A DNA stretch of 64,000 nt, taken from contig NC_091967.1 of the NCBI RefSeq assembly GCF_036711975.1, forward strand, positions 12,896,001 to 12,960,000, read 5' to 3'. The first letter of the stretch is position 1. Every line of letters starts with the position of its first letter. The translations under genes were made by a program, and so were the position numbers. The notes under the pieces are model-generated. The model searched no databases, was not told the DNA's origin, and was given only the letters and a program-made list of their open reading frames with translations. The stretch comes from Onthophagus taurus. Taxonomy: Eukaryota; Arthropoda; Insecta; Coleoptera; Scarabaeidae. Shown here one piece after another: positions 32,661-44,310 of this stretch.

Positions 32661-35067
32661 ATGAAAATTTTTAATGTCTTGTTATTAATATTATTTGTAA
32701 TAGCAATGATTAATAATATTGTTTATTGTAAGAAGAAAAAGAAAGTAAATTGGAAAAAAATTGTGAGTAAACTAAAAAGATCTTTTTAATAATATAAGTA
32801 CAAAGTTTCATCTTTGAGCACGAGTTGAGAAAAAGTATTTTCAAGTTTATTTTAGATACTTATTACGAATTTTTTCTCAGATTTTCAAGAAAAGTTTATT
32901 TATTTCATACAAAAGTATTTTTAGGAATTATTTAAGAACCATTTCATGACAGTTTGAAGATGATTTGAGATCTATTTGTAAGATCTATTCTAAATCTAGT
33001 TAAATTGGAGTTGCTTTAGAATTCTATGTGCATACTAGAGTGACGAGCTTTTAAAAGAACAAAGCTTCAATATATTGACCAGAACATACAGAGCACACTA
33101 ACTAACCACTATCTGTACCCGGACATCGCAAAGGTTGATTGGAAATATGAGGCATATCTGAAGATGAACAAGTTGCAGAATAAATTTGAACTCGTGATTT
33201 GATATGGAAGAGTCATGTGTCCTTAAGAAATTCATTTTATCAAAATTGAATGATTCAGTGTATGATTTAGGTCTCACTAAGAATAACAAACAGGTCACAT
33301 CAACTAGACATTCAATTTGGTGGTCACCCTGTGGCGCACAAACCAACTTCACAGTACCTAGGTGTGATCTTGGATAGAACCCAGAACAGCTTCAACCCTG
33401 CGGTACTCGGCTCTAGGATTTTTACAGTTTGCCGAATACTGCTCATCATAAATTTCACCATGCGAACAATCACTGGCTGCAGAAAAACTGCTCCCATACA
33501 CTGGCTTTCTACGCTCAGTTACATTCCAAAGCTTAAGCAGCTTCATGCACCATGATCAAATTTAGACCCAACCCAACCCTGCTGTAGACTATAAGACAGC
33601 TAAGACTCTACTCAATGAGAACTTTAACATAGAACGGAATTGGGGAAATAAGCCCCGGAAATAAACCGACACGTGAACACATCAGCAAGTCAATTGATTT
33701 TGACTTCCCTGCCGCATCTGGAAAACTGCTAACAGGATTCGACCAAAGCACGGCTTATGCAGAGACAACCATTGAATGTATATTGTTCAAAATTGCGAAA
33801 TATCGGATTGGATTGACTTTGTATTTTGTTTTATTCTCTATATGTGTTAAATTTAAGTCTTATGTAGAGAGAGAGATATCACTTAGTAAAATGCAACTAA
33901 TTGGCGATTTCTTCTTAATACCTCTAAAAGCCTCAGACTATGTTCTTTTATAGAAAAGCAATGTTGGCCAGAACATACATACCACACTAACAAAACACAT
34001 TTTTACCAAGACAACATAAAAGTAGTTACCAAAAAATCGACAGAACATTTGCTATGAGGTTGGATTACGTCATGTGAGGCAGATCTAAAGATGAACCCAG
34101 TAAAAACTAACAATGATGAATTAGCATTGATTTAGAAGAAATGGTTTTGTAATGAATTTTTCTAATCATGACTACAAACCACTTAATTTTTCTAATTATT
34201 TTATTTGGTATTCAGAAATTTACTCTGAAAGGAATCAATCTAATTCCAGTCAAACCTCACCCATTTATAATTCCTTTTAATAACAATCTAACTTAACACT
34301 GGTCATATCCAACTCATAAATCTAATCCTAACCCAACCTCAAACAACTGGAAGGTCATTTCGAATTTAATCAATGCTAAACTTGATTGTTTTCTAAGTGA
34401 TAATTTAAAAAGTATCCAAGTTTTCCTTCGATTTTGGTAAAAGTGAGTACAATGCACAACTGCCTAACAAATTTAGAAACATGAGCATTGAAGTTATAAA
34501 TATATAGAATAGGAGAAATCCGCTCCCCATAATTAATAATCATCTATCATTCTCTCATTTAGAGTTCTTATATTTCGGAAACCAGCTCTCCATGTGACTT
34601 AGTCTTCCACATTAACTAAACTTGCAACAAATGTATTTTTTATCAGAAAAGGTTGCTAATTTATCATCAATGTGAGAAAGTTGAGTGTTGACCATACCAT
34701 TTAATATTTTTTATTTAATAGAGTTCGTTCTATTTACTTTTTTTACCACTTTTCTTGGGGTATGTACACATTTCCCGACAAAGAGAAGAAGAAATAAATT
34801 AAACAAACGTTGTTCCTAACCACAATAAATATTGTGGTTTATCTAAATCTTGTTAATCTATTGATGCCTTATAAAAATAAGAGAAACTTGAGTGTTGAAA
34901 AAAATTCGTAATCAGCCTAAAATTAACATAATTATACTTTTCCCTTTTTATGTTCAAAAATTATAACCGATTCTAGTTTAAATTTCTTTTTGAAGGGTAA
35001 TGGTGCAGTAAAAGGAGCTCAAGTAGGTCTTCCCATAGCAGCTGGTATTAAAGCTTTGATAAAATAA
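32661..35067 (+). CDS. Cecropin-like cationic secreted peptide
   Basis: Two exons, 32661-32762 and 34996-35067, join at a phase-0 intron (donor GTGAGT, acceptor TTTTTGAAG) to give 57 residues. Residues 1-23 are a strongly hydrophobic signal peptide ending VYC. The predicted mature part (24-57) has ten lysines and no acidic residue: a run of five lysines, then VNWKKI, a glycine-rich turn, GAQVGLPIAAGIKALIK and a stop. A Trp-Lys-Lys-Ile start, followed by two amphipathic helical stretches around a Gly/Pro hinge, is the pattern of insect cecropins, which act by disrupting bacterial membranes. This mature peptide is slightly shorter than usual and lacks the typical arginine near position 12. Family membership is inferred from composition and architecture only. 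The 2.2 kb intron holds retrotransposon relics. AATAAA lies at about 35079. Confidence 0.6.
33040..33800 (+). mobile_element. Jockey-like non-LTR retrotransposon relic
   Basis: Broken plus-strand frames show the end of a non-LTR reverse transcriptase: SQYLGVILDRTQNSF (family: YLGVxLDRxLxF), then RTITGCRKTAPIHWLSTLSYIPKL (family: RxITGCxxxTPxxWLxxLxxIxP). A scrap like the C-terminal CG..HxxHxxxxC region lies near 33640-33780. Stops and frameshifts are frequent. It lies in the intron of the cationic peptide gene. Confidence 0.6.
33935..34130 (+). mobile_element. Second fragment of the same retrotransposon
   Basis: This stretch repeats, with many changes, the segment that begins the copy at 33.06 kb: CCAGAACATACA.ACCACACTAACAAA..CA, and GGCAGATCTAAAGATGAAC at the end. 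It is a diverged duplicate fragment without an open frame. Confidence 0.45.
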
Positions 35068-36082
35068 ATTCTTAGTGAATAAAAAGATCGTTTAAATTTC
35101 CTATTCATTTCCAAATCATAACACATCATCATTTATCCTTCATCTCACACTGCAACAATAATAGTAACATTAAAATTTTTTTTCACTTACATATCTAAAT
35201 TCGTAAATTACACTTATAAAAAGGTTTCGTTGATATCCATATTGTTTCACATCTATAACATTAAATTGTACAATAAATGCGAATATATAGTTTTTAGTTT
35301 TACTTTTTTTTGATTGGAATGTATAATTTCATCTTTGGCAACGATACATGGTTAGTAGTCTATTAAAAGCAACTAACTTAAAGATGAAGAAAAATCTATT
35401 ATTTAAACATTAAAGAAAAAGATATAAGCAACACGTATGTTAACGACCTGATAATTTATTGTTCATTTGAGAGGTATCACATTAAATGCACGTAATTAAT
35501 TAATTAATAAAATTTTAAGTAAGATTAGTAAAATGATTAAGTTACCAAAGATGTGTGTATTGGTGTTATCCTATGCAGTATTAAAAAAATAATCACTAAA
35601 GTAATCAGATTTTGGAAAAATAGATGATTAAGATCTTAACGAAAAAATTTGTACTTTAAAAAACTTTTTGATTTTACTTTTAGTCACTTTGATTTTATAT
35701 TCGAGGTAAAATGCGCTGCTAAAATCACTAAATAGTAATTATATAATCATTTTACTTTATCGAGAATTTCATCATTAAATTAATTAATATACAAATATAT
35801 GAATGTAATAACTATAATTGACTGCTTTTGTCTTTACGATCTAAGCTACGACGATAAACTCTAGTCATAACAACGGTTTTATCAATTGATGTTTTTAAAT
35901 TTTCTGTTTTCGTAAGCTTTGTTAAATTAGTTTTTTACTCTTTTATTTTATTTTTTGTTTTGTTTAATTCAGTAGTTATACAGTCGACGGATCTTGGCCA
36001 TTATATACTCGTAGTCTCTGACAAAGAGTCCAGTTATAGGAAATCGGGTCGATGGAAAACATCCACCAAAAGGAAAGGGTAG
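35068..36082. other. Spacer between peptide gene and GPCR 3' end
   Basis: The stretch contains the peptide gene's 3' UTR and the 3' UTR of the minus-strand GPCR gene. It is AT-rich. No gene, repeat or RNA is recognised. Confidence 0.5.
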
Positions 36083-39000
36083 TCAGTCGTCTGCTTCCAT
36101 ACCTATAATGAAAAATTAATTTAATCATTAATGGTTTTAATAACCTCATTAGAGTTACACAGAAAACTTTATCAGATTAGGAGATAGTTAGAGTATTTTA
36201 AGTACTTAATGAAGATCTCACAAAATTCGATTTGATTAATTTTAACCACTTCTTAATCAATAATTAAATTTCACACAAAGCCATTAGTTAACATAAGTAT
36301 TACACATATATATAACACAAATATGCAACAAATGTGCTCAACAACAATACAATTTATATATTTACCTTTAATACTTATTGTTACAAATAAGGCATCAATT
36401 TTTTAATACCATTTTTATTAATGAAAACGTCGACCAAAATCTATAAAAAAGTCATTTTATATTAAAAAAATTTACATTAAATTAATCATTTTTGATGGCT
36501 TTGTATAATTAATTTCTATGGGCGAAGAGACAAACAAAATTTAATTCTTACCTATAAGTTCAGCTTGCATACGTCCTTTATATCGACAACAAATCGTCAT
36601 ACAGAAAATCCTTAGAGCGAGTCGAAATTGGGGACTCAAAAAAATCAAAATTAACGACTTCCACAACGAGTTCATAAATCCAATCCAAACAATACCAAAA
36701 TGAAGGAACGGCATTTGGAACTTAACACCAGTAAAGTACTCGTACAATTTGACCCCAACAAACGGTGTCCACGAAATCCAAAATACAGCGACGAGTACAA
36801 ACGACATAATATGACTCGGATTCGACAGATTCTCCGACAACGCCGTCGCGTATTCTTTATCGTGGATTGGAACTCCGCTTTTCAGTTTCCTCATCATATT
36901 AAAAATGTAGGTGTAAGTATAAATGATCGTAATCAAACTGGGACCTAAGATCAAAATCCCCAAAGTGATCGAATAAGCCGCCATATTTCCCCAGTTTAAC
37001 ATGCAGATGTAGGATTCTTTGTCGAAATTTGGTTCGTTGAAGCCTAATAGTGGCGGACAGCACATCATCGCTGCGGAAATCCATGTGAATGCCATCCAAC
37101 ATTGACATCTAGTTTTGGTTTGAATGGTTTCGTATCGAAGTGGTTTCCTCACTGCCAAGTATCGATCCACACTTATCCACATAAAGGTGTAAACGGTTAC
37201 CGCCCAAAGCGTTACTTCTACGTAACCAACTATACGGCATACAACATTTCCATAAACCCATTGTTGAACTAGTGCTGGATATACGGAAAGTGGAACGACC
37301 AATAAACCACAGAGTAAATCCGCGACGGATAATGATAGTAGGTAACAGTTGATGACATCAGTTTGGCCTAAAAAGCAAACAAAATTATAAGTAAATTATA
37401 TTCTAGTATTAAAGTGTTGAAATTCTTAAAGTAAGTATCGACTCTTGAAATCTTTTGAGTTTCTTTTAAAAATAGTTGTTATTCTTTGAATCCGTCGTCG
37501 GCAACCGGAACAAATGTTAATCCGAGAGAGAGCGAGAAAAGTGCTTTTCGTGAAAATGTGGCGGATGTTTCCACCAACTTTCCATTCAAGGCCCTCGCAA
37601 ACTTTCGGTAAGATATCTCTCCCCGCTGTACCCGACGTACGTCTCTGATAAATGGCCATTTAGTTCCCGCTTGCTCGGTTTCATAATTTATAGAATCGAA
37701 TTCGAGAATTATAGTTGTTTTTGCGATAATAAATATCATCTTGTTTTTCTCTCCATATTTTTATGTTCCCTTTTTTTTGAATAAGCAAAAATGTTTTAAT
37801 ATGAAATTTAATCTTGTTTACGTATGTTATTGTTGATTTACACTACAAAGGATTAATTGAAAACTGCGAAAAACCAACGTACAAAGCTTGAATTTCACAA
37901 TTTATTTCTGAATTTCAGTGAAATTTAACGTGATTCACATAGTTGAAATATCGATTTAAAAATGATATTAGAGGGAACATTTTTCGGCTACATTTTAGCA
38001 ATAATTCACAAAAGAAAAGCTTTTAAGGTCATACCGGTTAGCTTCACGCATATGAATCATAAAATGCAAGCCGTAATTTATCTGCCAAATACGGGACAAT
38101 AAAAATACCGTGGTGCATGTGATATAAAATAATGGGCTTTATATCGCGGCAAAACGCCAGAGTGAAGGTTAAATTGTAGGGTTATCGATTATTATTTTGC
38201 TAAATATATTAAATTTATATACTCTTGGCTATAAGCCAAAATTAAATTGTACTGGAAATAACGTATCGCTTTCCAACATAACATCTGTAATATGCACACA
38301 GCTCATTATGCGACACATTGTTTATGCTTGAAGAACATTTGTAGTAGTAGTTATTCAAACGTTCGAAATTGCTTTTGAAGTCATAAAATCAATTCCAATT
38401 TATAATTAATAGGAAAACTGTCGGTGAAACTAATTGGAACGGCGTCACTCAACATTCAATCAATCGATCAACTACACCTGCTGGGTACCTAATTTGCAAA
38501 TCATTCAATCGATACCATACCATATGCATATGCCAATTAATTCCTTTAGTTAACTGATGCTAATTGTAAGATTACACCTGATAAATTGCACCTAATTATT
38601 TCTATTTAACTTTTAACAATACACACTACTGATTCGGAAAATCGGATACTTTAATTAATAATTGGTGATATTTCCACAAGGATCCTTCAAGAAATTAATT
38701 GTATAGCGAATTTTGAAAGTTATCGATGAAAATTGCAACATCGAAAATTTTATCAAAACTTCAAATATTGTTTTCTCAAAAACTAAAAATTATTTTTCAA
38801 AACGTGTTGGTTCATTGGAAAGAGGGCACTTTTATTAAAATTTTGGGAAATTTTCATACTTGTATTCCAAGAAATGGATTTTATACGAATTTTTAAAACT
38901 TAATCGGCGGAAATTACAAAATTCGAAAAAATTGTCGATTATTTTAAAAATTTATTTCTCAAAAACTAAAAGTGATTTTTCAAAACGGCTTTTTGTATTA

Positions 39001-42000
39001 AAAAGAGGATACTGTAATTAATAATTGGTGATATTTCCACAAGGATCCTTCAAGAAATTAATTGTATAGCGAATTTTGAAAGTTATCGATGAAAATTGCA
39101 ACATCGAAAATTTTATCAAAACTTCAAATATTGTTTTCTCAAAAACTAAAAATTATTTTTCAAAACGTGTTGGTTCATTGGAAAGAGGGCACTTTTATTA
39201 ACATTTTGGGAAATTTTCATACTTGTATTCCAAGAAATGGATTTTATACGAATTTTTAAAACTTAATCGGCGGAAATTACAAAATTCGAAAAAATTGTCG
39301 ATTATTTTAAAAATTTATTTCTCAAAAACTAAAAGTGATTTTTCAAAACGGCTTTTTGTATTAAAAAGAGGATACTGTAATTAATAATTGGTGATATTTC
39401 CACAAGGATCCTTCAGGAAATGAATTTTATAGCAAATTTTGAAAGTTATCGATGAAAATTGCAACATCGAAAATTTTATCAAAACTGCAAATATTATTTT
39501 CTCAAAAACTAAAAGTTATTTTTCTAAACGTGTTGGTTTATTGGAAAGAGGGCACTTTTATTAACATTTTGGGAAATTTTCATACTTGTATTCCAAGAAA
39601 TGGATTTTATACGAATTTTTAAAACTTAATCGGCGAAAATTGCAAAATTCGAAAATATTGTCGATCATTTCAAAAGTTTATTTCTCAAGAACTAAAAGTG
39701 ATTTTTCAAAACGGCTTTTTGTATTAAAAAGAGGATACTTTAATTAATAATTGGTGATATTTCCACAAGGATCCTTCAAGAAATTAATTTTATAGCGAAT
39801 TTTGAAAGTTATCGATGAAAATTGCAACATCGAAAATTTTATCAAAACTGCAAATATTATTTTCTCAAAAACTAAAAGTTATTTTTCAAAACGTGTTGGT
39901 TCATTGAAAAGAGGGCACTTTTATTAACATTTTGGAAAATTTTCATACTTGTATTCCAAGAAATGGATTTTATACGAATTTTTAAAACTTAATCGGCGGA
40001 AATTACAAAATTCGAAAAAATTGTCGATTATTTTAAAAATTTATTTCTCAAGAACTAAAAGTGATTTTTCAAAACGGCTTTTTGTATTAAAAAGAGGATA
40101 CTTTAATTAATAATTGGTGATAGTTCCACAAGAATCCTTCAAGAAATTAATTTTATAGCGAATTTTGAAAGTTATCGATGAATATTGCAATATCGAAAAT
40201 TTTATCAAAACTGCAAATGTTATTTCCTCAAAAACTAAAAGTTATTTTTCAAAACATGTTGGTTCATTGGAAAGAGGGCGCTTTTATTAACATTTTGGGA
40301 AATTTTCATACTTTTATTCCAAGAAATGGATGTTATACGAATTTTTAAAACTTAATCGGCGGAAATTACAAAATTCGAAAAAATTGTCGATTATTTCAAA
40401 AAATTTTTCAAAATTTTTCAAAACGGCTTTTTGTATTAAAAAGAGGATACTTTAATTAATAATTGGTAATATTTCCACAAGGATCCTTCAAGAAAACAAC
40501 TTTATAGCGAATTTAAAAAAATAACATGTGCATAATACACAATACAATTAAAAGATCATCATTTAAAGTAATTAGAAATAAAGTCATAAATCTTATTTTA
40601 TGCTGCTCACTAACTTCCTGGCCTTTTCCGTTCGACTATAATTACAATAATTAGGAGCAATTAATTTTGTATTTATTAAGACAGTAAATAGAATAATTAC
40701 CATCTCAACAAAATATTGATTAACACATATTGCGTCTAATCGGAGACATCCTTGACTTAAATTAAAACACATGTAAATATGTTTTAATTTAAGCCATTTT
40801 TACATGTTTCTTATATAAAATGGGTCGATCAAATCTCTGTCGGAAGAAGGTAACTTAAAAAAGGAAATGTAAAGGTGAAAATAAAGCAGAAATGAATAAA
40901 GCTTGTATAGTAAGTTCGTGAAGAATATTTTGCTAAATATTGTCGATAATATAAAATCGTCTGCATCACATGAAATGGCATCTGTTTACTGTAAGAAAAA
41001 TACTATAACTTTATGATAATATCGAGAGTAATGTGAAACACCTACTCAATACCTACAATAAGTGTTCGTGGATAAGATGAAGATTACGGAGAGCAATATT
41101 TAAAAGCAGACATGGATATCGACATTTCTGCGCAGAAGTTAAATTTTTTGAAAAACTTAGATATAAGCGCTGATAATTTCAAAGTGGATAATGCCACGAG
41201 GAAAGAAGAAAACGTTTAACCGCAAATTTAGTTAAACGGATCTTATACACCCGTGAAGCAGCAAGTAGATGTATATCAGATGCATCCAAAGGATGCCATA
41301 AAACAAAAAAAAAATACTTTTTGGAAATTTAATCAAGATAGTGAGTGTTTTGAAATAAATAAAAGGGACAGCGTCGAACAAGGAAGAGTGGAAACAAAGA
41401 TTAAGGGAGGCAAGGGCACGACTTGATCTGTAGAGCCATAGAAGTAGAAGATAATTTTTTAACAACCCTTCTCCTCGCTAGAAAAAGAATTGATTAGTAC
41501 TAGAAAACACGAAGAAGGAGCTTCGATGTAACAAGAGCGCTCTCAATAAAACCTAAGCTTGAATCTTGTAATCATGCATGTTTTAATACATTTTTATTAA
41601 TGTATTTGTATAAGTATTTTTAAATGTTGAATCATATATGCTGTATAATTTTGCAAATTTATATTATTAAAATTGTTTGTTCGTATTTAAATAGGACAAG
41701 TTAGAATAGTAGATTTTGAACCAAAGCTTTATTGACATCCTAAAGAACTCATTTGCTTTTATGCCAAACCCCAAAAACAAAATACATTTCCCTGAACAGA
41801 AATAACGTAACGCTAATTGAACGTAAATAGAGGAAGCCAACCATCTAAAACATACATGTTTAAAGCCCTCCAATTTTCCAGATCGTTGTAAAACGGAGTA
41901 AAGCCCAATGCGGCAGTATCAATTAAGCTAACGACCGTTGCGAAAGCTTTTCACAAATAAATAATAAGCAATATACGCAGTAATTACTGCACAGATAAAG

Positions 42001-42229
42001 AGAGATTAGCACACGACGTATTAAAAGATAATAAAAATTCATAATTACGTGTTTTATGCATACCTCTATAGTTGACAAAAGTAGCAATGACTAGGACATT
42101 CGCAACGATGATCGCCACACCCATAATAAATATTATGGCTGCTTGCGTGAGCGATTCCAGCGAGAAGATGACCTCGTCTTCTGAACCGCCGAAAGCGATC
42201 ATCGTCGAGGTGTCCCGCGGATGAATCAT
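36083..42229 (-). CDS. Orphan class A GPCR, GPR21/GPR52-like
   Basis: Seven-helix receptor of the rhodopsin class; ligand unknown. Three coding exons (42064-42229, 36552-37367, 36083-36102) join in phase to 333 residues. Exon 1 gives a short extracellular N-terminus and TM1 (IIFIMGVAIIVANVLVIATF, with the conserved Asn). Exon 2 gives TM2 (LSLSVADLLCGLLVVP, conserved Asp) through TM7. The disulfide Cys pair is present (NVVCRIVGY; ESYICML). DRY is intact as SVDRYLAV, and TM6 has FWISWTPF. TM7 reads GFMNSLWKSLIL, so NPxxY is absent, as also in human GPR52 and GPR21. The last exon adds only MEADD. The start is the ATG at 42229; the frame is open further upstream but without ATG. The 4.7 kb intron holds a satellite array. 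Confidence 0.88.
38644..40515. repeat. 363-bp satellite, about 5 units, inside the GPCR intron
   Basis: The word ATTGGTGATA recurs at 38661, 39024, 39387, 39750 and 40113, an exact 363-bp period, and at 40462 after a unit with a 14-bp deletion. Each unit is itself two diverged halves of about 181 bp. Both halves carry TTTCTCAA(A/G)AACTAAAA...TTTTTCAAAACG near the end and a TATA.CGAATTTT..AA..TTAATCG-like centre. Units are highly similar to one another. Confidence 0.92.
40516..42063. other. Remaining GPCR intron sequence
   Basis: No gene seen. A perfect 14-bp-stem hairpin (CTTAAATTAAAACA, 10-base loop) lies at 40756-40793. The left part of the same intron (37470-37690) is unusually GC-rich for this window and may be regulatory or an unrecognised exon. 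Confidence 0.45.
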
Positions 42230-43455
42230 GATCACGATCTCGCTGGTACGGTTTCCTATGGTGGCGACTTTGACGATGGATCTGATGGTGACTTTGATGA
42301 CGATTTTGATGCAGGGCCACGACTTTGAAGCCTTGGCCCCATAACCGCACGGTGATCACCTTCGACACAGCACCAAATTGTGCTGGTCCATTGCCATTTA
42401 TCAATCTGTAAACTATTGAACAAAATAAATTAATTTCTAAAAATAAATTCAAATTATATTCATTTATTCAACTGGGTTATTCAGTTTAGCGTGGAAGAAC
42501 TCAATGTTATTCAAGTGGGTGAAAATTTTAAATGTTATGAATATCATATACGTTATATGATGTGTTAAAGCTTTTCTAATTTTAAGGAGATTTTAAAATA
42601 TCTTAAGAGATGATGTATAAATCTCAGAGATTTGCTGTGATTTCTTTCAAAGTTTTACAACCACTCACAGTTTAGCTGACGTTAGATATTTTAAAACCCA
42701 ATCGATAACTTTAGGAAGTTGTCTCCTCAAGTAGCTAAGGAAGGATTTTCAAAGAGTCCTAAATCTTTACCCACAAATCCTTGTAAAACCTTTACCAAAC
42801 ACAATTTCGCAACAAATAAGAATTAAATTTTATGTCTTTAACAATATAAAAGAATCAAATAAAATAGAAAATTTTAATTTCAATTTATTTTTTAATTAAT
42901 ATCATGTTGATGATTAAGAAATTTTAATTAAACCGTTAATGAGCTTAATGCGACGCATTTGACCGATTGATAGCGGAAACCGCTTTCGAAACCCGTTATC
43001 TAGTGCAGAATCAAAATCAATACTGTTACGAGCTTTGCGCACTGACCTATGTGGAATCCTTTTTGATCTCATGCCATCTCCCATGTAATCACGTTTTTAT
43101 TTAATTTTATATTTAACTTTTTTTAAATTTATACGTTTTGGACTTTTTATCTCATAAAGTAAACTTTTCAAACAAAAACGTCATCACCAACTACTCTATT
43201 TTAGTCAACACGGTTGGGGGCGAATAGTAAAAGTTTGCTATTTCAAATTACAAATTAGCTACGTCAATAAACGAGCCTTGATAAATTTGCATGTAAACGA
43301 AAACATGGTGAGCACCTCTAGAATTGCTGTAATTCACAAAGTACGAAACTGTAAACGTCCCGTAATTAACCTACAACGTTCCAATTTAGTAATTAAATCG
43401 AGTTAATTTTACGTTTTGTATTTTATAATTAAGTCACCTATTGTTGAATTAAATA

Positions 43456-44310
43456 CAGTGCTGCACAAAAGTGTATCAAATTTTCAATCAAAATCATTTT
43501 CCTACACAATATTTCTAAACTTAAAGCTGTTTCAATATTTTTCCGAAAATTTATTTTCGGACATATGAGACTTTATTTTTCTGGGTTTACAAACATGGGA
43601 AGATGAAAGAACACAGGATGCAGAAGGCGATCGTAAAAAGCTGGCGTCAGAAGATGACACAGACGCAGCTAGCAGAACAGTTTTTGATCACCCAATCTGC
43701 TGTATCCAGAGTTCTTAAGAATTTGGGAACCCAGGGAGGCTTTGTGATGAAAAAACGTCTAGGAAGACCAAAAATTACCACTCCCTCGAGGACAGGAACG
43801 CCATACAGCTGAGCAGGAGCAATCCCAGATTTAGGACATTGACGCAGTGGACATTGAACGTGAATTATGAGCATTGAATGAGTTGTGGATTGCAGGTAGA
43901 GGGTTGGGTTGGGTTTTGGTTGGGTTGAGTTGGGTTAGGTTGGATTGGGTTTTGGTTGGGTTGGGTTTCACAGCCTTCTGTGGATCAAGAGAAGACTGAA
44001 CGCTCCGAGACTCGTTGGGCTGTAATGAACTGGCCCAGCCAGTCTCCGAACCTCAACTCTACAACCTCTACTCCAGAGTTCAGAGCTTTTGGAAATATCT
44101 TGTGTTTTCACGATTGATGGATTTATCATTTTGCGTTATTTTGATAAATTATTTTGTTTATAAAAATTAGTGTGTATTTGATCTTCAAAACATGTTTGAA
44201 GCATGTGAAATACCTCCCGAAACTCTGTGTGAGAATTTTAAATCAAAAAGTTAAGTAGGAAAAAAGTTATATACATAATACAAAAGTATGATACACTTTT
44301 GAGCTTGTCA
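43456..44310 (+). mobile_element. Tc1-like transposon relic
   Basis: The left end CAGTGCTGCACAAAAGTGTATC, preceded by TA, is matched in inverse by GTATGATACACTTTTGAG at about 44288-44305. A plus-strand open segment (43603-43812) encodes the N-terminal helix-turn-helix of a Tc1 transposase: MTQTQLAEQFLITQSAVSRV, then GRPKITTPS. At about 44019-44056 the frame reads VMNWPSQSPNLN, the Tc1 hallmark WPxQSPDLNPIE region. The catalytic middle is missing and replaced partly by TTGGG-like repeats (43905-43970), so the element is dead. Confidence 0.7.
43905..43970 (+). repeat. Short degenerate TTGGG tract
   Basis: About 65 bases built from GGTTGGGTT, GGGTTTTGG and GGTTGAGTTGGG words, inside the Tc1 relic. 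It is a simple-sequence expansion. Its similarity to telomere-type repeats is superficial and it is too short to imply a telomere remnant. Confidence 0.6.

Noticed and set aside
42066-42452. 128-codon minus-strand His/Arg-rich frame
   Set aside because: Overlaps the GPCR first exon in another frame; repetitive His/Arg reflects GATGAC-type repeats in the 5' UTR.
43905-43970. Interstitial telomere remnant
   Set aside because: Only about 65 bp, irregular TTGGG words, inside a Tc1 relic.
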